NCBI GenBank assembly: GCA_001940725.1
Contig: MDVR01000028.1
Span: forward strand, 1 to 24,416
From: Candidatus Heimdallarchaeota archaeon LC_2
Lineage (GTDB): Archaea; Asgardarchaeota; Heimdallarchaeia; Heimdallarchaeales; Kariarchaeaceae
DNA: 24,416 bases
Reading direction: 5' to 3'
Numbering within the stretch: the stretch's first letter is position 1; the number at the start of each line of letters is the position of its first letter. Positions 14,637 through 22,065 of the stretch are shown one piece after another. A model generated the notes under the pieces. That model did not search any database. It had not been told where the DNA came from and saw nothing but the letters and a program-made list of their open reading frames with translations. The position numbers and the translations under genes are program-made.

Positions 14637-15275
14637 GTGGAAGTCCCTGAAGTAAAACGAATAATATCCTTTCAACCTATTTTTATGAAATTTATTAGCG
14701 ATCCAAAGGTTACTGAACTCATTAAGGATAAACATCACTACCCCATATTGAAAATATTGAAACAACAACCCATGACTGTAAAAGAACTTGAGGAAGCTTA
14801 TGAGGAACATTCTGGGAAGAAGAAGAGTAATAAAACAATTTATCGTTATCTAAAAAGCTTGGAAATTGCAGGTTTAGTAAGAGCAGCAGGTAATTTAGTA
14901 ACAACTGGAAAAACTGCAACTGAAACAATATTTGCTCGTACTGCCATGGCTTTTTATTCAATTGATGAACATGATGACTTTTGGTCAACAGAATCAGCAT
15001 TGAAAATTGCAACTAATGTATGTATTCTGATTAAACCATTATTTGGGAATAAAGAATGTGATAAAATAAAATTGCTTGCAGTATTAAAACATCATTCTAA
15101 CAATATGACAGATCAATTACAGACTTTAGTTGCAGAAGTTGAAGAAGAAATCACTGAATCTATTAGGGATTGTAATCTTGATGAGATAAATTATGTTTTG
15201 AAATTATCATCATATTTCGCTTCAGTCAAAAATGATACTGATTTGATTAACAGAATAGAAGCTTGCTTTTTATAG
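14637..15275 (+). CDS. Winged-helix transcription regulator with C-terminal helical domain
   Basis: This 212-residue protein has a GTG start placed 9 bases after GAGG; an ATG at 14633 in another frame meets a stop after five codons. The N-terminal half carries a winged helix-turn-helix of ArsR-like type at about 19-106: ISDPKVTELIKDKHHYPILKIL, then MTVKELEEAY, recognition helix NKTIYRYLKSLEIAGLV, and a wing VRAAGNLVTTGKTATETIFART. The C-terminal half (about 115-210) is all-helical and acidic, and could serve dimerisation or ligand binding. No ligand motif is recognised. It faces the small winged-helix gene across a shared regulatory region and stands ahead of the AlkB-like gene, which has its own promoter. 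Targets are unknown. Confidence 0.75.
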   Translation: MEVPEVKRIISFQPIFMKFISDPKVTELIKDKHHYPILKILKQQPMTVKELEEAYEEHSGKKKSNKTIYRYLKSLEIAGLVRAAGNLVTTGKTATETIFARTAMAFYSIDEHDDFWSTESALKIATNVCILIKPLFGNKECDKIKLLAVLKHHSNNMTDQLQTLVAEVEEEITESIRDCNLDEINYVLKLSSYFASVKNDTDLINRIEACFL

Positions 15276-15340
15276 ATTTGAAGATATCAAGAAATAAATT
15301 TATTACATGATTCTCTTTTAACCCACTCTCTAGGGTTTTT

Positions 15341-15350
15341 AATTAAATAA
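15341..15350 (+). promoter_or_regulatory. TATA box for the AlkB-like gene (leaderless)
   Basis: AATTAAATAA is centred about 24 bases before the GTG start at 15368, so the transcript would begin at or next to the start codon. No ribosome binding site is seen before that GTG, in line with leaderless translation. Confidence 0.45.
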
Positions 15351-15367
15351 AAACAATAAAACAAATA

Positions 15368-16027
15368 GTGAATCTTGAATATTTTTTTACTGATAATGAT
15401 GAACCAAAACCAAAATTGTCAGTAACTCAACCTGTTCCTGAATCCTATTTGATCAGATACGGTTTTGGAATTGATGAGATATTAGAGAATTACAAGATGT
15501 TGTCTCTCTTACCGTGGCTGGTCCAACAAACAGAGGTCGCTGGGAAATTATATATGCCAAAGAGGGAAATGCTTGGATTTGCTGATAAGAAGAGTGATAA
15601 TTTAATTTCAAATCGTTCATTCTATGGAATTACATATCCAGACTTCTTTAGCCGAATTAGATCTAACGTACAATCGTTAATTATGGATAACATCTCAGAA
15701 ATTGAACAGACTCCAATTATGAATTATACATGGGGAAATCGGTACAGAGATGGTAATGATAAGGTTGGTAAACATAAGGACAATGAAAAGTGGCATAGTA
15801 AAATTGATCCCATAATTTCAGTATCTTTTGGCGATTATCGTCATTTCGATATCTATGATGATTACAAAAGGATAGAACGTGTGGATCTTGGTTTTGGTGA
15901 TATATTTCTAATGATGCCAGGATTTCAACAATTGTATTATCATGCCGTACCAACACAGAAAAGCATAACTGATTCTAGAATTAATTTGACTTTTAGAACA
16001 ATTGATGGAGAAAGGGGATTTCTATAA
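15368..16027 (+). CDS. AlkB-like 2-oxoglutarate/Fe(II)-dependent dioxygenase
   Basis: This 219-residue enzyme belongs to the AlkB family, which uses Fe(II), O2 and 2-oxoglutarate to remove alkyl groups from DNA or RNA bases (or, in some members, proteins). The iron ligands are H136 and D138 (GKHKDNE) and H192 (YYHAVP); the 2-oxoglutarate-binding arginines are R204 and R210 (SRINLTFR). NRYRDGNDKVGKHKD, PIISVSFGDYRHF and LGFGDIFLMMPGFQQ follow the nucleotide-demethylase pattern of ALKBH2/3 and E. coli AlkB. The start is a GTG with a TATA element about 24 bases upstream and no ribosome binding site, so it is probably leaderless. It stands alone. Alkylated DNA repair is the most likely job; RNA demethylation cannot be excluded. 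The need for O2 is notable beside an oxygen-sensitive ferredoxin enzyme. Confidence 0.82.
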   Translation: MNLEYFFTDNDEPKPKLSVTQPVPESYLIRYGFGIDEILENYKMLSLLPWLVQQTEVAGKLYMPKREMLGFADKKSDNLISNRSFYGITYPDFFSRIRSNVQSLIMDNISEIEQTPIMNYTWGNRYRDGNDKVGKHKDNEKWHSKIDPIISVSFGDYRHFDIYDDYKRIERVDLGFGDIFLMMPGFQQLYYHAVPTQKSITDSRINLTFRTIDGERGFL

Positions 16028-16150
16028 AATCTAGTGATAACTATTGTTTTGATTAAAAATGGAGCAACCTTATTCAGATTTATTGGGATCATTCTAATTT
16101 TACACTGATTAGGATTAAGTTTAAATAATTAAAAAAGAAACAATTGAGAT

Positions 16151-16783
16151 ATGATTAGCTCTGGGAGGGTATTTCTATTTATTAATGTTTTATTAATAAT
16201 AATTTTCATAATGGCACCCTATATGGCAAATTACAATGCTAACTCTGAGTATGAATCATCTAGTTTTGCAATAAAATTTAAACATGTTTCAACTAATAAT
16301 TGGTTGCCTAATGGTGATGGGACAACTGAGGCAACATTATCTAATCATGGGTTTTCAGTTATGAGTTTTAAATCTGGAAATTATCTATTAAACAAAATTC
16401 ATTATTATAAAGATCTTAACCTGTTTGAAAGGTTTAACACAATTGATTTTAGAGATGTGAAGAATTGGGTAAAAATTGGTTCAGAAAGTCTATGTGCAAC
16501 TGATTCTGGTGTAAATGAATATTCGTGGACTATAAAGATTAATAATGTTGAGAACAGATTTAACTATCCATACACAGGTTGTGATCCAATATTTGAACAT
16601 AATGCGACTTATACTTTTGTTTCTGTTTTTCGATTTTTCCAGAATGATTTAAAAAATGGTGAAAGTATAAAGAACACAATAATAGATCCATACTACACTT
16701 CAGGTATAATTATAGTCACAATTTTCACATCAGTATATATGATAATGTTATTTAGAAAAACACCTAATAAAGATAATACTTAA
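16151..16783 (+). CDS. Unknown protein with two membrane segments and an external domain
   Basis: I do not recognise this 210-residue protein. A hydrophobic segment at about 7-26 and another at about 184-201 flank a polar domain of some 155 residues. With lysine and arginine following the second segment, the likely topology puts both ends inside and the domain outside. The domain is rich in Asn, Ser and aromatic residues, typical of exported beta-structure, and has just two cysteines (C115 and C144) that could form a disulfide, plus a possible N-glycosylation site N151-A-T. A TATA element TTTAAATAA (16120-16128) lies about 25 bases before the ATG, so the message is probably leaderless and monocistronic. 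The next gene, also membrane, has its own promoter. Confidence 0.65.
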   Translation: MISSGRVFLFINVLLIIIFIMAPYMANYNANSEYESSSFAIKFKHVSTNNWLPNGDGTTEATLSNHGFSVMSFKSGNYLLNKIHYYKDLNLFERFNTIDFRDVKNWVKIGSESLCATDSGVNEYSWTIKINNVENRFNYPYTGCDPIFEHNATYTFVSVFRFFQNDLKNGESIKNTIIDPYYTSGIIIVTIFTSVYMIMLFRKTPNKDNT

Positions 16784-16936
16784 TGAATGATCCTTCTTAT
16801 AAAAATCAAGAGGAAAAATGGGATAAATAGTACATAAATTTAGTAATTCAACGATTGAATTTTGATAATATCGTTTTGTGTACTTACAAACCTTATATCG
16901 AATAAATTTTATAAACAAATCACCTGAAAATAATCT

Positions 16937-17326
16937 ATGAAGACACCAGAATATTACAAACAAATGTTTTTTGTGGGTTCACTGTGGATTATGGAAGCTG
17001 CAATTCTATTCATAATGGCCCCTTTATTTATTCCTTCGATGTTCGATTTGTTTGGAACTGAAGAACCAACGAACTATGTATGGTTTTACTTATTTTTTGC
17101 AATGGTTTTCACCTTGGGATTAGGATATTACTGGGTTTCATCTGATGTTAATCAAAATCATGCTCTGGTTAAAACAGGTTTAATTGCAAAAATCCTATTT
17201 TTCCTTATTATGTTAGGTTATACAATATCAGGTGATTTCAACTGGCTTGTTATGAGTCCGGCATCAATTGATCTTATTTTTGAAATATTATTTATTGAAT
17301 TTCTGAAAAATTACAAGATTAGTTAA
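16937..17326 (+). CDS. Unknown small four-helix membrane protein
   Basis: This 129-residue protein has four predicted membrane segments at about 10-34, 45-67, 76-97 and 103-123 with very short loops. E20 lies inside the first segment, and tryptophans and tyrosines line the segment ends. No family motif is recognised; its size and layout recall small uncharacterised integral membrane proteins rather than a known transporter. The element TTTTATAAA (16906-16914) is about 25 bases before the ATG and there is no ribosome binding site, so it is likely leaderless. It follows another membrane protein gene by 153 bases, but the separate promoter argues against an operon. It ends 50 bases from the tRNA-Arg gene on the other strand. 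Confidence 0.65.
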   Translation: MKTPEYYKQMFFVGSLWIMEAAILFIMAPLFIPSMFDLFGTEEPTNYVWFYLFFAMVFTLGLGYYWVSSDVNQNHALVKTGLIAKILFFLIMLGYTISGDFNWLVMSPASIDLIFEILFIEFLKNYKIS

Positions 17327-17350
17327 TCTCGAGAGTATTCTATTCATAAT

Positions 17351-17376
17351 TAAAAAAGGCTAAAAATGTTAAAAAC
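17351..17376 (-). terminator. T-rich terminator of tRNA-Arg
   Basis: On the minus strand, directly after the tRNA 3' end, three T runs follow each other (TTTTT, TTTTT and TTTTTT) separated by short sequences. Such U-tracts end transcription in archaea without a hairpin. Confidence 0.5.
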
Positions 17377-17449
17377 GAGCCCAGGGGGATTCGAACCCCC
17401 GACCTCTAACTTAGAAGGCTAGCGCTCTATCCAACTGAGCTACGGGCTC
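17377..17449 (-). tRNA. tRNA-Arg (anticodon UCU)
   Basis: The 73-base gene folds into a standard cloverleaf: acceptor GAGCCCG/TGGGCTC, D-arm GCTC/GAGC with loop AGTTGGATA, anticodon stem CTAGC/GTTAG with loop CTTCTAA (anticodon TCT, reading AGA and part of AGG), variable loop AGGTC, and T-arm GGGGG/CCCCC with loop TTCGAAT. The discriminator base at position 73 is included in the flank as G. CCA is not encoded. There is no intron. Confidence 0.95.
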
Positions 17450-17463
17450 TCATTTACTTTTGT

Positions 17464-17491
17464 CGAATGAGAATCGGAATTCTCATGTTCG
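17464..17491. other. Strong hairpin between the subtilase gene and tRNA-Arg
   Basis: TGAGAAT CGGA ATTCTCA (17468-17485) is a perfect 7-bp stem with a four-base loop. It is extended by CGAA (17464-17467) and TTCG (17488-17491) across a two-base bulge, for 11 bp in all. It lies 60 bases after the end of the subtilase gene and just upstream of the tRNA, both on the minus strand. It may shape the 3' end of the subtilase message or separate it from the tRNA; it is not a typical archaeal terminator. Confidence 0.4.
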
Positions 17492-17550
17492 TCAATATCT
17501 AGATTGAATTTGATGTTTTTTAAGAAGTAGTTTGTGCACTGAATTGAATT

Positions 17551-20265
17551 TTATTTTTGTCTGAAACTATAATTTGTTCTATAATAGAAAACTGCAATTA
17601 CCCCACCTAGAAATAATATAATACCCACAATTGCAATATTGTTAAACAAATTATTGGTACTAGAAACAATGACTGTTATTAGTAGCGTACTGTTAAAACC
17701 AAAATTTAAGTATTCATCTCCAATATTGAAACTCACATTATGAATACCGTTAATTTCAGGACTGAAAGTAAATTCATAAAATCCTAATTCTGAATTCACC
17801 AATTCAAAATTGTTGTAAAGTGACCCATTCGATTTTATTTTAATAACTGGATCAACATTAATTGAAAGAGAGCTACTTGAAACAAAAAGGTCAACAGTCA
17901 TCTTATTATTTTCAAATTGATAATTTGTATATTCTAATCTTGGATCTGCCATAAACCAATTTATTACGTTTTCCATAAATCTAAAATCATTAGAATTTTT
18001 ATCATTAATTGCACTTTCAGATGAAAACCAAGATGAAGTCGAGCTAACAATGACTCTTCCTGAATCAGGATGGGACCATTTTGCAATGACATTATTTTCC
18101 GCAAGGGAGATTGCATCACCAGAAATGATAATTGGTGTTGAATCGAATGTGGTTATTTCTTCAATTCCCCAGCCTAATTGGGTTTGATTTGTTATTTTAA
18201 CACGATCCGACCCTGATTCACTCGTAAAATATTTGTATAAATCAGGATTATCTGCTGATGCCATCATGTCATAAGAAGAAATTACTGAGTTCAGCATTTC
18301 GATATTTGTTCCCACAAGTGAATTATCACCAGGTAAAGCTAGGGAATCATTAAATTGCCCAAAATAATGAATAAACAGATTCCCACCATTTCCTACATAA
18401 TTCTGCAAAGCTTGTATCTCATCTGAAGTTATATTCGTTGCTCCAATCTCATCAATGGCAAATACATCAGGTAACCAAATTAATTCATATTGTGATAATA
18501 GGTTGGAAGTAAATGAAGAATCGATTAAATCAACCCATCCTCCCTTTTGATTTATCAATTCGATGAAAGTTCCAGTCTGTTGACCTGCTCTATAGACAGT
18601 GTAGCCATTATCAGCAAAGGTATGTCTCAGATCAAAAAGTACTTTAAAATTGGGTGGAGAAGATATAATGAATGAAATTGGTATTTTTATTGTTTCAAAA
18701 TAATCTTGAATGGTGATGTTGGTTGCATAGGTAGCCATTCCTAAATCCGTTGTATCTATCTCCAACCAAATAACTTGGGAATTTAATGATTGATTAATTG
18801 GTGAGATTTGTATAAATTCCTTAAAGAAATCCGGCAAAGATATTGTTACATTACTTGCGTTTGAGGTGATCAAAGTAAACGGAATTTCAGTGTAAATATT
18901 TTGTCTTAGATTTGTAAAATGCTCAAAAAAACCAGTTGTGGGTGTAGCTAAACTTAATATTGGAATTTGTTGGTTATCAATTACCCGATATTTAATTAAA
19001 TCAAATGCTTTTGATATGTTTACTAATCCCTGTCCCACTCTCAATTCATTATTATCATTAGTGTTATTAGAAGTCTTCATCAGAGCGGCTTTTAGTAAAC
19101 CCACATTGTATGGAATCGTTTTATTTGAAAGTGCTGAAATTAGTGTCGCCACTGCACCTGAGACTAATGGTGCTGAAAATGACGTTCCTGAAAAATGTGA
19201 ATAACCCCCAACTTTGTTTGTGGTTAAAATGTTATTTCCTGGTGCGGTTACATCTGGCTTTGTGAAACCGCCGCTAGCTGGACCTTCCGATGAATATCCC
19301 GCTAGTTGATTGAATTCGTTTACAGCAGCAACAGATAATCCATAAATTGTATTAGCTGGTGAACCCAAGACATTTAATTTACCGGACCCTTCATTACCAG
19401 CAGCCCCAATGACAATAATATTCAATTGCTCTAGTCTGCGGGTTAGGGGAAGCCATATATCTTCACCACCACCCGACCAGCTTGTATTAATTATTTTTAT
19501 TTCTGTAAAATTAGCTAACCAATCGAATGCTCCTAGGAAATCACCCACTAAGAAACCTTCCTTACTTTGGCCCATGTTTGCCGCAGCAACTTTCGCACCA
19601 TATGCAGAACCTCTACCTGTAAGACCATCGGTACTTTCTCCTGTTGATACAATTGCTCCTGCAACACCGGTTCCATGTGAATAACTGATATCAGCTCCTG
19701 AAATTGTAAAATTTTTACTTGCAAATTCCCTTGATTGTAAATCAGGATGGCTGAAGTCAACACCATTATCAATGACACCAATAACTACCCCTTCACCAAA
19801 GTATCCTTCATCCCATAGCTTATTGACTCCCATTATAGTAAAATCATCAATTGCGTTAATTTGAAAATTTGAAAATCTTTCTGTATTAAAATTCTGAGGA
19901 AATTGAGCTTTAATATAACTTTTATACGGATATATACTTGGGAAATATTCTTTGAGATTAGTTTCTTCAACTTGATTTACGCGAATTTTTATCGCATTCA
20001 AAGTGTCATAGCTCCTTGAATATGGCAATTTATGTAGTAATTGAAACAATTCATCATCTTCAGCAAAAATAACTACATCCCTTTCAGTAACATATGGATT
20101 ATAATTATCCTCATTAATCTGATTTAATAATTTTGGAATCTCATTTTTGGAGATCTGTAAATTATTCGAATTAAACTCGATATTCGAGCTATTAACCATG
20201 AATATTGAAAGATTAAATTGAACGCATAGAATTACAATTAATAGTAGTGTGAGGGGCTTTTTCAA
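17551..20265 (-). CDS. Secreted, membrane-anchored subtilisin-like serine protease (S8)
   Basis: This 904-residue protein starts with a signal peptide (about 1-24). A pro-region (about 30-140) is followed by an S8 catalytic domain (about 155-425) with the complete triad: D166 (IGVIDNGVDFSHPD), H197 (SHGTGVAG) and S362 (GTSFSAP), plus oxyanion N291 (AAGNEG). After a beta-rich stretch, residues about 545-775 look like a GATase/DUF4350-type domain: KVLFDLRHTFADNGY, then YELIWLPDV, LQNYVGNGGNLFIHYF, GRVIVSSTSSW. A further beta domain and one membrane helix (about 875-893) with a basic tail put the protease on the outer cell surface. The start is TTG, the only in-frame candidate before the signal peptide; a TATA-like GCTTATATTTTT (20291-20302) would place transcription start a few bases upstream. 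The order resembles eukaryotic site-1 protease. Substrates are unknown; surface protein processing or feeding on peptides are both possible. Confidence 0.87.
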   Translation of the reverse strand: MKKPLTLLLIVILCVQFNLSIFMVNSSNIEFNSNNLQISKNEIPKLLNQINEDNYNPYVTERDVVIFAEDDELFQLLHKLPYSRSYDTLNAIKIRVNQVEETNLKEYFPSIYPYKSYIKAQFPQNFNTERFSNFQINAIDDFTIMGVNKLWDEGYFGEGVVIGVIDNGVDFSHPDLQSREFASKNFTISGADISYSHGTGVAGAIVSTGESTDGLTGRGSAYGAKVAAANMGQSKEGFLVGDFLGAFDWLANFTEIKIINTSWSGGGEDIWLPLTRRLEQLNIIVIGAAGNEGSGKLNVLGSPANTIYGLSVAAVNEFNQLAGYSSEGPASGGFTKPDVTAPGNNILTTNKVGGYSHFSGTSFSAPLVSGAVATLISALSNKTIPYNVGLLKAALMKTSNNTNDNNELRVGQGLVNISKAFDLIKYRVIDNQQIPILSLATPTTGFFEHFTNLRQNIYTEIPFTLITSNASNVTISLPDFFKEFIQISPINQSLNSQVIWLEIDTTDLGMATYATNITIQDYFETIKIPISFIISSPPNFKVLFDLRHTFADNGYTVYRAGQQTGTFIELINQKGGWVDLIDSSFTSNLLSQYELIWLPDVFAIDEIGATNITSDEIQALQNYVGNGGNLFIHYFGQFNDSLALPGDNSLVGTNIEMLNSVISSYDMMASADNPDLYKYFTSESGSDRVKITNQTQLGWGIEEITTFDSTPIIISGDAISLAENNVIAKWSHPDSGRVIVSSTSSWFSSESAINDKNSNDFRFMENVINWFMADPRLEYTNYQFENNKMTVDLFVSSSSLSINVDPVIKIKSNGSLYNNFELVNSELGFYEFTFSPEINGIHNVSFNIGDEYLNFGFNSTLLITVIVSSTNNLFNNIAIVGIILFLGGVIAVFYYRTNYSFRQK

Positions 20266-20394
20266 TAATACATTTTTCTCTTAGGAGTTAAAAAATATAA
20301 GCAATTATGAAGGTCAATAATCACATCTTATCTACTATTTTGCATTAGACCTTAGGCTAAATTCATTTAAACAACAACTCCATATCCGTTATAG

Positions 20395-21075
20395 ATGTCA
20401 AATGACCTAAATAAAGATGTAAGAAAATTCATTTATGATCATTTATATTCATTTGCGATACCCCCAACACCGGAGAAGATCATGATCAAATTCAAAAAAG
20501 ATAGAGAAGAGATTATCACAGTTCTTGTATCCCTACATGATGATCATTTAATCGTTTTTGACCAGAAAATCAAAAAAATTATGATAGCTCATCCATTTTC
20601 GGGTATTCCTACTTCATTTGTTGTTAAATCCTCAAAAGATATGAAATATTATGCAACCTGTGCTTGGGACTCAATTGCTTTACATTTCACATTGGAAGAT
20701 GATGTTGAAGTGGAGGCATATTGCCATTATTGTAATGATGAGATAAGATTAATATTATCAAATAATCAAATTGTATTAAAAATCCCTGAAGAAACAATTA
20801 TTCATTTCCAAGAACCTGCTGGCAAATGGTGGGATGACATCATGAATACCTGTTTTAATACAATGAATTATTTTTGTTCGAAAGAACATTTAGAAAAATG
20901 GATCCAAAAAAACCCATCAAAAGCAGGTGAATTAGTACCTGACGACAAAATACTTGTTCTTAGTCAATTTTTGTACAAGAATAAAATGAATCTGGATTAC
21001 GTAAGACCGTCTGTTGAACAGACTAAAGAAAAATTCAACCATATTGGTTTGACTGGTGAATTCTGGAAAATTTGA
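20395..21075 (+). CDS. MerB-like (alkylmercury lyase family) protein
   Basis: This 226-residue protein matches the alkylmercury lyase family from about residue 60. HPFSGIPTSFVV is followed by YYATCAWD with C89 and D92, equivalent to Cys96 and Asp99 of MerB. WWDDIMNTCFNTMNYFCSKEHLEKW follows, with C153 equivalent to Cys159 and a further C161. These three residues carry out Hg-C bond cleavage in true MerB. An added C110-x2-C113 pair (AYCHYC) could bind a metal. The N-terminal 60 residues form a winged-helix-like region. There are no mercury reductase or transport genes nearby, so the role may be organometal detoxification without an operon, or a metal- or thiol-linked function unrelated to mercury. 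TATA CATTTAAAC (20364-20372) lies about 25 bases before the ATG, so it is probably leaderless. Confidence 0.78.
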   Translation: MSNDLNKDVRKFIYDHLYSFAIPPTPEKIMIKFKKDREEIITVLVSLHDDHLIVFDQKIKKIMIAHPFSGIPTSFVVKSSKDMKYYATCAWDSIALHFTLEDDVEVEAYCHYCNDEIRLILSNNQIVLKIPEETIIHFQEPAGKWWDDIMNTCFNTMNYFCSKEHLEKWIQKNPSKAGELVPDDKILVLSQFLYKNKMNLDYVRPSVEQTKEKFNHIGLTGEFWKI

Positions 21076-21083
21076 TGTTTCAA

Positions 21084-21362
21084 TTAATCTGTTGAGGTTT
21101 CTTTGGTAATCAAATTACGGATTTTATTGAATATTAGATTCTTATCTTCCAAAGATTTTTTCTCAATCCCTTCTGAAGACATTTCAACTACTTCTGTCAA
21201 CAATTTCTCCAGGTTTTCTATTACTTCGAGATTGTGCTCAATAATTAAGTAACGTTTTGATAAATCCGGATCTTCTACAAAGTGATCTTGAAGTAATTTT
21301 TCTCGAGCTTCAATGTGTGGTGTTAATTCATCTTTTTTGGGTTCTGGTAATTTGTTTAACAT
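21084..21362 (-). CDS. Small charged, probably coiled-coil protein
   Basis: I do not recognise this 92-residue protein. It is highly charged, nearly all helical in appearance, with leucine/isoleucine heptad spacing over about 35-85 (RYLIIEHNLEVIENLEKLL, then NLIFNKIRNLI), which suggests a coiled-coil or helical hairpin. No cysteine, membrane segment or catalytic motif is present. A good TATA element (TTTTTATAG on the minus strand, 21386-21394) lies about 27 bases before the ATG, supporting a leaderless real gene. It ends 8 bases from the end of the MerB-like gene, facing it. Confidence 0.55.
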   Translation of the reverse strand: MLNKLPEPKKDELTPHIEAREKLLQDHFVEDPDLSKRYLIIEHNLEVIENLEKLLTEVVEMSSEGIEKKSLEDKNLIFNKIRNLITKETSTD

Positions 21363-21443
21363 TACCTACTGTATACCACTGGATCTATAAAAAGAATTTG
21401 AAGTCTTTATGATTATGAATAAGAAGGTTGAAAGTTGAATAAA

Positions 21444-21561
21444 TGGTGGCAAGGACGGGATTCGAACCCGCGAGTGCAGAACACACTGGTTGTCTCTAAA
21501 GAATCGAGAACTTCGGTTCTATTCAAGACCAGCCCCTTGGGCCAGGCTTGGGTACCTTGCC
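21444..21561 (-). tRNA. Intron-containing class II tRNA, anticodon UGA (tRNA-Ser)
   Basis: Acceptor arms are GGCAAGG and CCTTGCC, followed by discriminator A and an encoded CCA (21444-21446). The anticodon stem is CTGGT/ACCAG, the T-arm is GCGGG/CCCGT with loop TTCGAAT, and a 14-base variable region with GTG/CAC stem makes it class II (Ser or Leu). Thirty-seven bases lie in the anticodon loop, so there is an intron of 30, probably 21492-21521. It forms a hairpin (AGAAC, loop CGAA, GTTCT), with a plausible bulge-helix-bulge splice structure. Every split leaving a 7-base loop with U33 gives anticodon UGA except one giving AGA, both serine. Two points disagree with standard archaeal tRNA-Ser: the discriminator is A rather than G, and the long D-loop (AAGCCTGGCCCAA) is leucine-like. 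Ser is thus the best call but not a clean one. Confidence 0.8.
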
Positions 21562-21655
21562 ATTCAAAAAGATGTCTCATACTGAGATATCTAATTTTCT
21601 ATTCTTTTTTCAGTTTATAATTTTGTTTTTAGGAACCCAATATTGAAACAAGTAA

Positions 21656-22027
21656 TTAATGGATTTTTGTTGGTGTAATTTTAATCGCTGCAGTCCATTT
21701 TTGCTTATATTCTGTATAATTTGGATCATGACTATATCTTACATCGGGTAAATCCATTATTGATTCATATTCTGGTGTCCCTCTATAAACAATTTCAGCT
21801 TCTCCACTCACAGCTCCGTTTGTAAAAGCCAACATACAGGATGGGTTCTCCTCTGCAAGTTTGATTTTGTTTCTTGATTTTCTTGAAAAGATGTATAACT
21901 TACCATCCGAATAATGGGTCCATACTGGTGTATTGTGTGGTTTTCCTTCACTATTGACAAATGCAATTGAGGTGGTTAGTTGATCTTCCACTAATGATTT
22001 CAATTTATAAAGATCCATATTTTTCAT
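21656..22027 (-). CDS. Pyridoxamine 5'-phosphate oxidase-fold (split-barrel flavin/F420-binding) protein
   Basis: This 123-residue protein has the split-barrel pattern of the PPOX family: SIAFVNSEGKPHNTPVWTHYSDGKLYIFSRKSRNKIKLAEENPSCML spread over about 20-66, with the characteristic T-x-N-x-G-x-P-like start, the DGKLYIFS strand and the R/K-x-x-N/K-I-x-x-NP loop that binds the cofactor phosphate. It ends with WTAAIKITPTKI, the usual closing strand. Such short members bind FMN or F420 and act as reductases or oxidases on varied substrates; which one is used here is not visible. A TATA element (CCTATAATATTA on the minus strand, 22044-22055) sits about 25 bases before the ATG, so it can be transcribed on its own as a leaderless message, 38 bases behind the YciI-like gene. 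Confidence 0.75.
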   Translation of the reverse strand: MKNMDLYKLKSLVEDQLTTSIAFVNSEGKPHNTPVWTHYSDGKLYIFSRKSRNKIKLAEENPSCMLAFTNGAVSGEAEIVYRGTPEYESIMDLPDVRYSHDPNYTEYKQKWTAAIKITPTKIH

Positions 22028-22065
22028 TTTATCAGATAAGATTTAATATTATAGGTTGATATCAA

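Noticed and set aside
21435..21620. 61-codon plus-strand open frame
   Set aside because: It is the antisense of the intron-containing tRNA gene; the frame WQGRDSNPRV is the usual artefact of translating a tRNA T-arm.
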